Shown here in pieces: positions 8,918 to 16,132 of a DNA stretch of 64,000 nt. The stretch covers positions 62,001 through 126,000 of the forward strand of contig CAZUJU010000002.1 in the NCBI GenBank assembly GCA_964620675.1. Direction: 5' to 3'. The notes beneath the pieces were generated by a model. It saw only the letters and a list, made by a program, of their open reading frames with translations. It was not told the DNA's origin and did not search any database. The position numbers and the translations under genes were made by a program. Each line of letters opens with the position of its first letter. Position 1 is the stretch's first letter. The DNA is from CAYSFW01 sp964620675 (lineage in GTDB: Bacteria > Pseudomonadota > Gammaproteobacteria > UWMA-0217).

Positions 8918-9310
8918 TTAGTCTCCGAACACGACAAGCCGCTCCGCCTGGATTCCCGCCTCAATCAACTGACCGAGCCCGGAAATTCTAAAGCCAGGGG
9001 CGATGTTGTTAGCGTCCTTACCCTGGCGCTTGGCCTCGTTCTCGTCAAGCAGACCACGGCGCTGGGCCGCAGCGATACAAATGACCAAGTCGAGACCATG
9101 CTGGGCAGCAAGTTCGCTCCATTGTTGCGTGATGTTCCGATCGTCCTGCGGGGGTACCGCAAGACGCGTGCCATTATTCACGCCATCGTGGTAGAAGAAC
9201 ACGCGAAAAATCTCGTGTCCTTTTTCCAGCGCGGCTTTCGTGAATAGCAAGGCCGAATCGGACGACTGATGGGTATAGGGACCCTCGTTAACCAGAATCG
9301 CAAGCTTCAC
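8918..9310 (-). CDS. dsrE: DsrE, sulfur-binding subunit (TusD-like)
   Basis: 130 residues from a GTG start (9310) behind AGAGGGC. Cys78 in LDLVICIAAAQRRG is the conserved persulfide-carrying cysteine shown in A. vinosum DsrE. It is the active sulfur carrier of the cytoplasmic DsrEFH complex, which hands sulfur to DsrC. The combination dsrEFH plus dsrL is characteristic of sulfur oxidisers and is absent from sulfate reducers. It is 15 bases downstream of dsrB. Confidence 0.95.
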   Translation of the reverse strand: MKLAILVNEGPYTHQSSDSALLFTKAALEKGHEIFRVFFYHDGVNNGTRLAVPPQDDRNITQQWSELAAQHGLDLVICIAAAQRRGLLDENEAKRQGKDANNIAPGFRISGLGQLIEAGIQAERLVVFGD

Positions 9311-9325
9311 GTTACGCCCTCTGTT

Positions 9326-10402
9326 CTAGAAGCGGATGTGCGTCGAGGCGTTGAGGCTATTTCGCGCGCCACGCCAGTTATCGATATGGAACTTCGTGAA
9401 CGGCAAGCCGGTCAGTTCGAAAAACCGCGGCCAACCCACGCGCTCGATCCAATCATTGATACGCTCCCAATCCTTCGCATCCTCTTTGTAACACTTGAGG
9501 ATCTTCTTAACGATCGCAGTTGCCTCGGGCCAACGCGGCGGATTATTGGGAATGCCGGACGCCACCAGCTTCTGAAAGGTTGGCTTTCCACGCGCATTGG
9601 AGTGGTTGCCACCGACCCAGATCGCAAGCTTGGAGTGCTCGGCATCGTTAATTTGCATCGGAGGGCATGGCGGATAGCAGGCACCGCAGCAAATGCATTT
9701 CCGCTCATCGACCTCAAGCGACGGCTTACCGTTCACCAGTGCCGGACGAATTGCGGCGACCGGACAACGCGCAACGACCGAAGGCCGCTCACAAACGTTG
9801 GCAACCAGATCATGATTGATCTTGGGCGGCTTGGTGTGCTGCACGTTAATCGCGATATCACCTTGGCCACCGCAGTTGATCTGGCAGCAAGAGGTCGTGA
9901 TGTGTACGCGATTGGGCATGTTCCACGAACGAAACTCATCGATAAGCTCGTCCATCATCGCCTTGACAACACCCGACGCATCGGTTCCAGGAATGTCGCA
10001 GTGCAACCAACCCTGGGTGTGCGAAATCATTGCAACCGAGTTTCGCGTACCACCAACAATGTATCCAGCCGCAGTCAGCTGATCGATGAGCGGCTGCACC
10101 TTGGCCTCATCGCTCACCATGATCTCGACGTTGCTACGGATGGTGAAGCGAATAAACCCCTCGCCATAGGTATCAGCGATATCGCAAAGCTTGCGAATCG
10201 TGAATACATCAAGGATACGCTGGGTACCACACTTGATACTCCAGAGTTTCTCACCGGACTTGGCTACGTGGAGCAGCACGCCGGGTTGAGGATCTTCGTG
10301 ATAATCCCAGTTGCCATAGTTGCGGCGCATGGACGGATGCATGTATTGAAACGATTCGGGGCATCCCGTTTCGATCGGTGGACGGAGAGCTGCGTCAGCC
10401 AT
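9326..10402 (-). CDS. dsrB: DsrB, beta subunit of reverse dissimilatory sulfite reductase
   Basis: 358 residues from ATG 10402. A TTG four codons further up is unlikely because GGAG lies seven bases before the ATG. Cofactor motifs are present: SCCQINCGG near the siroheme/[4Fe-4S] site and a ferredoxin insert CICCGACYPPCPP. With DsrA it forms the cytoplasmic alpha2beta2 siroheme enzyme that oxidises DsrC-bound sulfur to sulfite. It lies 63 bases after dsrA. Confidence 0.98.
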   Translation of the reverse strand: MADAALRPPIETGCPESFQYMHPSMRRNYGNWDYHEDPQPGVLLHVAKSGEKLWSIKCGTQRILDVFTIRKLCDIADTYGEGFIRFTIRSNVEIMVSDEAKVQPLIDQLTAAGYIVGGTRNSVAMISHTQGWLHCDIPGTDASGVVKAMMDELIDEFRSWNMPNRVHITTSCCQINCGGQGDIAINVQHTKPPKINHDLVANVCERPSVVARCPVAAIRPALVNGKPSLEVDERKCICCGACYPPCPPMQINDAEHSKLAIWVGGNHSNARGKPTFQKLVASGIPNNPPRWPEATAIVKKILKCYKEDAKDWERINDWIERVGWPRFFELTGLPFTKFHIDNWRGARNSLNASTHIRF

Positions 10403-10465
10403 ACCTATCTCCAAAAGTTCAATTGAGGTTTAACCTGAAAGATAACGTATTTGATCCGCACCGTT

Positions 10466-11722
10466 TCAGCCGGCAGCCTGCTCGGCCTTGCGTTCAAACC
10501 ACTTTTCGGCTTCCGTATCCCACTCGTCCATACGCACGTATGAACTTTGACGCGGACTGCTCACCATGTTCGGATCCACATCGACACCGACGCCTTCAAG
10601 GAAGTTGACCAGGCCAATACGTTCGATCATTTCGCCGCAACGCTCATGCTCCAAGCCATTTTCAGCCCAGAAATCGATGATGTTTTCGGCAAGCTCAACA
10701 ATCTTGGCATAGTCGTCGTCGCTGTCCATTTTCATGAAAGGCACCACGACGGTACCCATCAAGTCACCGATCTTGAGCGTACGCTTGCCACCAATGAGGA
10801 TACTGACACCGCGATCGTCCCCAGGCGAAAGCGCCTTCGGCAGGACGTTAAGGCAATGCATGCAGCGCACGCAGTTGCGGTTGTCGACGCGCAGCGTGTC
10901 ATCATCATTGAGCGAAAGCGCGTTGGTCGGACAACGCGTAATGACGTTGTCGATTAGGTACTGACGCCCCTTTGAGCCGACATACGCCTTGAACTGCGCC
11001 TGATCGACTTTCATGTCGTCGCGCCAAGTGCCGATGATTGCGAAGTCGGAACGCTCGATCGCATTTTGGCAGTCGTTGGGGCAACCGGATACTTTGAACT
11101 TGAACTTATACGGCAACGCCGGGCGATGCACGTCATCAGTAAAGCGATTCAGCAGCGTACGATGGAGGCGCTGCTCGTCGGCGCAGGACTGCTCACAGCG
11201 CGCCGCACCGACGCACGACATGCCGGTGCGCACACAGGGACCCGCCCCTCCCAGATCCCAACCGTACTCGTTGATTTCGTTGAAAAAGTGCTGGGTGTTC
11301 TCAGTGGTCGTCCCGATAAACATAATGTTTCCGGTCTGACCATGAAATGTGATCAAGCCAGATCCATGCTTTTCCCAACTGTCGGCCAATTGACGCAACA
11401 TATCCGTGCTGTAGTGGTTGCCGGCAGGCGGCTGGACGCGCAGGGTATGGAACTCACGTGACTCAGGAAACTGCTTTCCGACCTCGGAAAACCGCGGAAT
11501 GATGCCACTGCCGTAACCAAATACGGAAACCGTACCCCCTTTCCAGTAACCCTTGCGGGTCTCGTAAGAGTGCTCGAGTTGACCGAGCAGCGAATTCGCC
11601 ACATCGCGAATACGCTCATCCGAATGCTGGTCGCGCAACCGCTTGAAGCCAGAGATGAAGCTCGGCCAAGGACCGTTCTCGAGCTCATCCAGCATCGGGG
11701 TATCGTGGAGATTTTTTGCCAT
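10466..11722 (-). CDS. dsrA: DsrA, alpha subunit of reverse dissimilatory sulfite reductase
   Basis: 418 residues. The region SCVGAARCEQSC followed by SGCPNDC supplies the cysteines that hold the siroheme-linked [4Fe-4S] cluster, and a ferredoxin domain has CVRCMHCLNVLPK. This is the catalytic partner of DsrB. ATG 11722 is preceded by AGGAG at 6 bases. It is the first gene of the dsr cluster, behind a candidate promoter. Oxidative (reverse) direction is inferred from dsrEFH and dsrL in the same operon. Confidence 0.98.
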   Translation of the reverse strand: MAKNLHDTPMLDELENGPWPSFISGFKRLRDQHSDERIRDVANSLLGQLEHSYETRKGYWKGGTVSVFGYGSGIIPRFSEVGKQFPESREFHTLRVQPPAGNHYSTDMLRQLADSWEKHGSGLITFHGQTGNIMFIGTTTENTQHFFNEINEYGWDLGGAGPCVRTGMSCVGAARCEQSCADEQRLHRTLLNRFTDDVHRPALPYKFKFKVSGCPNDCQNAIERSDFAIIGTWRDDMKVDQAQFKAYVGSKGRQYLIDNVITRCPTNALSLNDDDTLRVDNRNCVRCMHCLNVLPKALSPGDDRGVSILIGGKRTLKIGDLMGTVVVPFMKMDSDDDYAKIVELAENIIDFWAENGLEHERCGEMIERIGLVNFLEGVGVDVDPNMVSSPRQSSYVRMDEWDTEAEKWFERKAEQAAG

Positions 11723-11835
11723 GTCGGTCTCCTAAGGAATTAATGGGTTTCTCGTTACCGCCGCCGGAAGCGCTAAAGCGCGCCTACCGACAGTCGATCA
11801 AGTCTGGGTCTAGCCGTTATGCCAAGTAGCCCCGC

Positions 11836-11864
11836 AGTGTAGAAGTGGTCCAGCCAGCCGGCAA
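11836..11864 (-). promoter_or_regulatory. Candidate sigma70 promoter of the dsr operon
   Basis: On the minus strand TTGCCG (11864-11859) and TACACT (11841-11836) are separated by 17 bases, placing the transcription start near 11829 and giving an untranslated leader of about 107 bases before dsrA. Match to consensus is moderate at -35 and good at -10. The position just downstream of two palindromes supports it. Confidence 0.5.
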
Positions 11865-11868
11865 TCTC

Positions 11869-11916
11869 CTAGTTGGGGGACCCCCTAGACCGTTGCGATT
11901 TATCCCGCATGGGATA
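11869..11916 (-). promoter_or_regulatory. Two palindromes upstream of the dsr promoter
   Basis: GGGGG-A-CCCCC flanked by TAG on both sides (about 11870-11888) and TATCCC-N4-GGGATA (11901-11916). Relative to the predicted start near 11829 they are centred at about -51 and -80, positions suited to activator binding. The cognate regulators are not evident from the sequence. Confidence 0.45.
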
Positions 11917-12120
11917 GCCTCATCGGTAATGCGACGCACCAAGATCAGCGCGTGAGGCGCTCGAACGCCCGCCTCGGGATTGCCTACAGTAGACGAACAA
12001 GGCGACGCTCGCTCATCGCCTACACCTATTCGGCGCGAATACGCTGACGAGCGATCGAGCCGCGAGTGTTGGCCGCGCCCCGGTTACAACTCAACCGGGA
12101 CATCACGCCAGGTGTGTAGG
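11917..12120. other. Rest of the dsrE2-dsrA intergenic region
   Basis: Together with the promoter and palindromes this completes a 398-base gap without a gene. At 12079-12099 CCCGGTT and AACCGGG form a 7-base stem with a 7-base loop just after the dsrE2 stop on the minus strand. It lacks a T-run, so a terminator role is weakly supported. Confidence 0.4.
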
Positions 12121-12591
12121 TCAAATGAATAGGCAGATGTCGGACTCGCCAGCGAACTCGAAAAACGTCGCTGCGCCGCCGTACTCGATGCCGTCGATGA
12201 ACTCACTAATTTTGAGATCAAATAGATCAACGGTCATCTGACAGGCAACAAACTTGACTTCCGCTTCCAAGCAGAGTGAACGAAGCTCAGCCAGATCCGC
12301 CACCCCTTTATCCTTCATCTTTTTCTTCATCATCGTCGTCATCATGCCCTGCATACCCGGCAACGCCTGCAGCAACACGGGCATCGGCATCGGCATCGGC
12401 ATGCCCGGATTACCGAGGGACGTCACCTGAAGCGCGAGTTTCTTCTTCAATAACTGCAGACCATAAAACGTGAAAAAAATCTGCGTTTCATAACCTAGCG
12501 CCGCAGCCGTCGAGGCCAGAATGAATGGCGGGTAGGCCCAATCGAGCGTCCCTTTCGTTGCTATGATGGCAAGCTTCTTCGCATCAGACAT
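12121..12591 (-). CDS. dsrE2: DsrE2-type sulfur-transfer protein
   Basis: 156 residues of the DsrE/DsrF/DrsH-like superfamily, DsrE2 type: a proline/methionine-rich central segment (NPGMPMPMPMPVLLQ), a lysine-rich helix (MMKKKMKD), and a conserved cysteine in KFVACQMTVDL. DsrE2 proteins accept or donate sulfane sulfur and usually sit in an rhd-tusA-dsrE2 unit. Here it is 88 bases downstream of a rhodanese on the same strand with no tusA between. ATG 12591 is preceded by AGAGGT. It is upstream of dsrA on the same strand. Confidence 0.85.
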   Translation of the reverse strand: MSDAKKLAIIATKGTLDWAYPPFILASTAAALGYETQIFFTFYGLQLLKKKLALQVTSLGNPGMPMPMPMPVLLQALPGMQGMMTTMMKKKMKDKGVADLAELRSLCLEAEVKFVACQMTVDLFDLKISEFIDGIEYGGAATFFEFAGESDICLFI

Positions 12592-12679
12592 GAATTTTAC
12601 CTCTCTCGCATAATCGATGCTGTCGGGATGATACCGCGTCGAGCGGCCCTGCGGATTGCATCAGGCCACTGATGACCGG

Positions 12680-13024
12680 CTATCCTGCCATCAACCTCTC
12701 GTCCGGCGCAACAATCGGAAAGCCCAGACGCGCCCAGGCAATGATCCCTCCAGCAAGATTATGGGGCTCCGCAACTCCGTGCTGACTCATATACCTGCAT
12801 GCCTGAGCCGAACGTGCACCGCTTTGGCAATAGAACACCAACACTTCATCGGAACTCGGGCGCGGCGGAAAAATCGGCACCATGTGCAGTGGGATCGCAT
12901 CCGCGCCCGGAAGAACGCCTCGCGCCACCTCGACCGGAGAGCGAACATCGACCAAACGCACCCGTTTACCCGCGTCCAACCACTGCGCCAACGTGGCAGC
13001 ATCAATCGTTTCAAATCCGTACAC
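12680..13024 (-). CDS. Single-domain rhodanese-like sulfurtransferase
   Basis: 114 residues from GTG 13024, chosen because AGGTGAGG lies nine bases upstream; a GTG at 13039 is the alternative (119 residues). The rhodanese active-site loop CQSGARS carries the persulfide-forming cysteine, and LVDVRSP is the usual N-terminal motif. It should supply sulfane sulfur to DsrE2 or other carriers in the cytoplasm. It heads the dsrE2 unit and is divergent from pcm across a 23-base repeated element. A detoxification role unrelated to Dsr is also possible. Confidence 0.85.
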   Translation of the reverse strand: MYGFETIDAATLAQWLDAGKRVRLVDVRSPVEVARGVLPGADAIPLHMVPIFPPRPSSDEVLVFYCQSGARSAQACRYMSQHGVAEPHNLAGGIIAWARLGFPIVAPDERLMAG

Positions 13025-13044
13025 CGAACTCGCCCTCACCTAAA

Positions 13045-13067
13045 TTAGAAGTACCTAATATACTCGC
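13045..13067 (+). promoter_or_regulatory. Operator-like palindrome overlapping a -10 box, copy 1
   Basis: TTAG-N6-CTAA (13045-13058) is followed at once by TATACTCGC. TATACT (13059-13064) is a good -10 for the plus strand, toward pcm. The palindrome lies 6 bases beyond the alternative rhodanese start, so it could also control the minus strand. A second copy at 14206 matches at 19 of 23 positions. Confidence 0.5.
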
Positions 13068-13130
13068 GACACGAATGGTACGCACAGATTCGAAAAATTC
13101 AATCTCCCGAAACGAAAAAAAGGAACTCTC

Positions 13131-13289
13131 ATGCGATGGTCTCTGCACGGGGCCTGCCGCACCTACCGTTGGCGCACTCGGGTATGTGGCAGCAACGCTC
13201 GCCGATACGGCAGGCGCAATGATGAATGGCTCCAGAGCTTGCCCGCCCCCCCTGTGGCCCCTTACCCTACTCATCCCCGACCGACTTGA
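13131..13289 (+). CDS. Possible 52-residue small protein or leader peptide before pcm
   Basis: ATG 13131 follows AAAAAAGGAACTCTC, one of the better ribosome binding sites of this region (AAGGA at about 7 bases). The frame encodes an arginine-rich N-terminal half with cysteines at residues 9 and 19 and a proline-rich tail (SLPAPPVAPYPTHPRP), ending 16 bases before pcm. No family is recognised, and codon use is not clearly coding. It lies downstream of the candidate promoter at 13059, so it would be translated first on the pcm transcript. Confidence 0.3.
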   Translation: MRWSLHGACRTYRWRTRVCGSNARRYGRRNDEWLQSLPAPPVAPYPTHPRPT

Positions 13290-13305
13290 GTTACGGACCC
13301 TGCCC

Positions 13306-13965
13306 ATGCCCAGCTTCAATCTTGAACTCGCCCGTAAAAATATGATCCTGCAGCAGATCCGGCCGTGGGACGTCCTCAATCAAAGGGTATTGGACGTGAT
13401 GTCCGAGGTCCCGCGGGAACGCTTCGTTCCTGCGGGTATGGAGCAGCTCGCGTTTTCGGACGTCGAACTGCCGCTTGGGGTTGACGAATACATGATGGCG
13501 CCGAAGATCGAAGCCCGTCTGCTCCAGGCACTTAATTTAGTCGGTCAGGAACAGGTACTGGAGATCGGTACCGGTAGCGCCTTTCTCACCGCCTGCCTTG
13601 CACGCCTTGCCGCCCAAGTGGACAGCGTGGAGATTCACGAAAGCCTCAAACTCGCGGCTGAACAACGACTCGATGCTGTCGGCGTCGCCAATGTCAGGAT
13701 TCACCTGGGGGATGGCGCGCACGGTTGGGGCAGCGACGAGTACGATGCAATTGCGGTAACCGGCTCGCTGCCGGAATATGACCCATGCTTCGAGCGCGCA
13801 CTGAAACCGGGTGGGCGACTTTTTGTTGTGGTTGGCCGAGCACCGGCCATGGAGGCGTGGCTCGTGACGCGGATCGCCGAGCGTCGGTATGATCGTACGT
13901 CCCTGTTCGAAACCCAGCTTAAAGCCCTGATCGGTCGGGAGCCGAAACCTACGTTCGTATTCTGA
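13306..13965 (+). CDS. pcm: Protein-L-isoaspartate O-methyltransferase
   Basis: 219 residues from ATG 13306; the frame is open much further upstream but that extension has no family resemblance. SAM-binding motif I is LEIGTGSAFLTACLA (about residues 85-99), and the N-terminal MILQQIRPWDV segment is typical of the PIMT family. It methylates isoaspartyl residues for protein repair in the cytosol. It lies between a divergent rhodanese and a TolC-family gene, an order seen in other gammaproteobacteria. The ribosome binding site is weak. Confidence 0.85.
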   Translation: MPSFNLELARKNMILQQIRPWDVLNQRVLDVMSEVPRERFVPAGMEQLAFSDVELPLGVDEYMMAPKIEARLLQALNLVGQEQVLEIGTGSAFLTACLARLAAQVDSVEIHESLKLAAEQRLDAVGVANVRIHLGDGAHGWGSDEYDAIAVTGSLPEYDPCFERALKPGGRLFVVVGRAPAMEAWLVTRIAERRYDRTSLFETQLKALIGREPKPTFVF

Positions 13966-14205
13966 TTCGGGCGAACGCCCCATGCCGCGCTTTTTCGGCG
14001 TCGCCGCGCGCGTGTCGCGTTTGACAACCGCATGGCTATTTGTTTGTGTATAACGATGGTCCGCGCCATACGGGACCGCGACTGGCAAGCGCAAATCGGG
14101 CTCGCGTATGGCCCTCAAACCCAATAGACTGCATTCTAGGGCGGAGCTGAATAAATGCCGGACCGCAAGAGCGTCCAGCATGGAAACTATGGCAACTGGG
14201 ATTTA

Positions 14206-14228
14206 TTAGAATACTCTAATATACTCGC
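14206..14228 (+). promoter_or_regulatory. Operator-like palindrome overlapping a -10 box, copy 2
   Basis: TTAGA-N4-TCTAA (14206-14219) is followed by TATACTCGC. TATACT (14220-14225) predicts a start near 14232, about 22 bases before the TolC-family ATG at 14254. The -35 region is weak, as expected for a regulated promoter. Near-identical to the element at 13045. Confidence 0.55.
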
Positions 14229-14253
14229 CACATCTAACTCCCTGGACTCCGGC

Positions 14254-15573
14254 ATGAGCAAACGCAAAAAACATACATTGTGCGCCGCGACATGGCTGCT
14301 ACTCACCGTCAGCCCGTCGATATACGCGGAAAACCTCGAAGACATCTATCGCCTGGCACGCGAGTCCGATGCGCGCTTGGGTGCGGCGGAATTTCAGTAT
14401 CAAGCCGCTTTACAGGCCAAGCCGCAAGCGCGCGCGGCAATTTTACCGCAGGTCAGTCTTAAGGGTGGATTCGAGCGCAAGGATTTGGACTACTCAAGCG
14501 CAAACGCGATGTTTCGCGACGGCTCCTTCAACCGTCTGAGCTACGGCTTACGACTCGAACAATCCTTGTATAACCGCGAGAGTTCGGTGCGCATCGACCA
14601 AGCCGACATTCAACTCGCCCGGGCCGAAGCCAATATCCACGCTGCACGCCAGGAACTCCTCGTGCGCGTTGCCGAAGCGTACTTCAACGTGCTGAGCGCC
14701 AACGATTCGCTCGAGTTCGCCCGCGCCGAAAAGGAAGCGGTCACGCGCCAACTCGAGCAAACGCGACAGCGATTTGAAGTTGGCATGATCGCGATTACCG
14801 ACGTACGCGAATCCGAGGCCGCCTATGACCTCGCGCTGGCGCAGGAAATCGATGCGGTAAACCAGATCGACATTGCGCGGGAAAATCTGCGCCAGATCAT
14901 CGGTCAAAACCCGCCCGCGCTAAACGCGCTGAAAGCCGAATTCGAACTCCCCCAACCGGAACCGGCCGATATCGATAAATGGGTCGAAACCGCGATGCAA
15001 AACAGCTTGGCACTGCGCGCAGCCGAACAAGATGCTGCCTTGGCACAACAAGAAGTTGAACGACGCAGATCGACCAAGTACCCGACGCTGGGGCTGACCG
15101 CGTCACATGGTATGCAGGACGATGACGGCGGCGTTGCCGAAGGCCGAGCGACTGACACAACTCTCGGCGTGGGCGTCACCTTGCCACTCTATACCGGCGG
15201 CCTTACGAGCGCCCAGATTGCTGAAGCGCAGTCACTACATGGCGCGGCGCAAAAAAACCTCGAACTGCAAAAGCGCGACTCGACGCAACAGGCCCGCGCC
15301 TCCTACCTCAACGTCCAGGCAAGCATCAGTCGCGCCAAAGCCCTCAAGCAGGCGCTGGAATCCACCCGTACCGCCGCGGAAGCCACCCGTGCCGGATTCG
15401 AGGTCGGCACGCGAACTTCGGTCGAGGTGTTGGGCGCCGAACGCGATCAGTATCGCGCGCAAAGCAACTACGCGCGCGCACGCTACGACGCGATCATCAA
15501 TTCGTTCAGACTCAAGCAAGCAGCCGGCACGCTCTCCGAAGCCGATTTGCTGCTCCTCAACAAATGGCTTTGA
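14254..15573 (+). CDS. tolC: TolC-family outer membrane efflux protein
   Basis: 439 residues from ATG 14254, giving a clean signal peptide (MSKRKKHTLCAATWLLLTV, cleavage near residue 25). An ATG at 14155 has a good GGAG site but would bury the signal and read through the promoter element. Two outer-membrane-efflux repeats are visible: long heptad-rich helices (RADIQLARAEAN-like and AQIAEAQ regions) and a repeated ARYDAI/EAYFNVLSA pattern. It should form a trimeric outer-membrane channel for a type I secretion or RND pump encoded elsewhere. It is followed within 1 base by an isochorismatase-fold gene. Confidence 0.9.
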   Translation: MSKRKKHTLCAATWLLLTVSPSIYAENLEDIYRLARESDARLGAAEFQYQAALQAKPQARAAILPQVSLKGGFERKDLDYSSANAMFRDGSFNRLSYGLRLEQSLYNRESSVRIDQADIQLARAEANIHAARQELLVRVAEAYFNVLSANDSLEFARAEKEAVTRQLEQTRQRFEVGMIAITDVRESEAAYDLALAQEIDAVNQIDIARENLRQIIGQNPPALNALKAEFELPQPEPADIDKWVETAMQNSLALRAAEQDAALAQQEVERRRSTKYPTLGLTASHGMQDDDGGVAEGRATDTTLGVGVTLPLYTGGLTSAQIAEAQSLHGAAQKNLELQKRDSTQQARASYLNVQASISRAKALKQALESTRTAAEATRAGFEVGTRTSVEVLGAERDQYRAQSNYARARYDAIINSFRLKQAAGTLSEADLLLLNKWL

Positions 15574-15574
15574 C

Positions 15575-16132
15575 ATGACGCCCCTTTGCCGCGCCGACGA
15601 CTGCCTGGTGATTTGTATTGATGTGCAGGAGCGATTGGCCGACTCGATGCCGGAGCCTTCGACCACGCGCACGCTGGAGAATCTGGTTCGCATCCTGCAG
15701 TCGGCTAACCTACTGGAGATTCCGGTCCTCTATACCGAGCAATTACCCGGCGCGCTCGGCGGTACGGTCGAGATTGTGCGCGCCGCCATGCCGGACACCG
15801 CCCAACGTTTCGAAAAGACCGCGTTCTCCTGTTGTGGCAACGCATCCATCCTCGAGTCAGTGCGCAAAAGCCACAAGCGCCAAGTCATTCTGGTCGGCAT
15901 GGAGGCCCACGTGGCGGTGATGCAATCCGCGCTCGAATTGCTCGAACACGGGGTTGAGGTATACGTCATCGACGACGCCGTGTGTTCGCGGCGCCTCGCG
16001 CACTGGAAAAGCGCCCTGATGCGCTTACGTCAAGCCGGCGCGGTAGTCAGCATTACTGAATCGCTGCTGTTCGAGTGGCTACGGTCGTCTTCACACGAGC
16101 ACTTCAACAAGGTCTCCTGGTTTCTGCGTTGA
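15575..16132 (+). CDS. Isochorismatase-family protein lacking the nucleophile
   Basis: 185 residues with the cysteine-hydrolase fold. Asp16 (CIDVQERL) and Lys81 (FEKTAFSC) of the usual Asp-Lys-Cys triad are present. The nucleophile position in GMEAHVAVMQSALELL is Ala114, where relatives read HVCV. The protein is probably not a classical hydrolase and may be regulatory or act with another residue. It starts one base after the tolC stop and its end overlaps the next gene, so the three genes look like an operon. Confidence 0.8.
   Translation: MTPLCRADDCLVICIDVQERLADSMPEPSTTRTLENLVRILQSANLLEIPVLYTEQLPGALGGTVEIVRAAMPDTAQRFEKTAFSCCGNASILESVRKSHKRQVILVGMEAHVAVMQSALELLEHGVEVYVIDDAVCSRRLAHWKSALMRLRQAGAVVSITESLLFEWLRSSSHEHFNKVSWFLR

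Noticed and set aside
12799..13305. N-terminal extension of pcm
   Set aside because: The frame is open back to 12799, but the extension overlaps the rhodanese gene on the other strand and has no relation to the methyltransferase family.
14155..14253. Longer TolC-type protein starting at 14155
   Set aside because: It has a good GGAG site, but it would put 33 residues before the signal peptide and would translate through the promoter-like palindrome.
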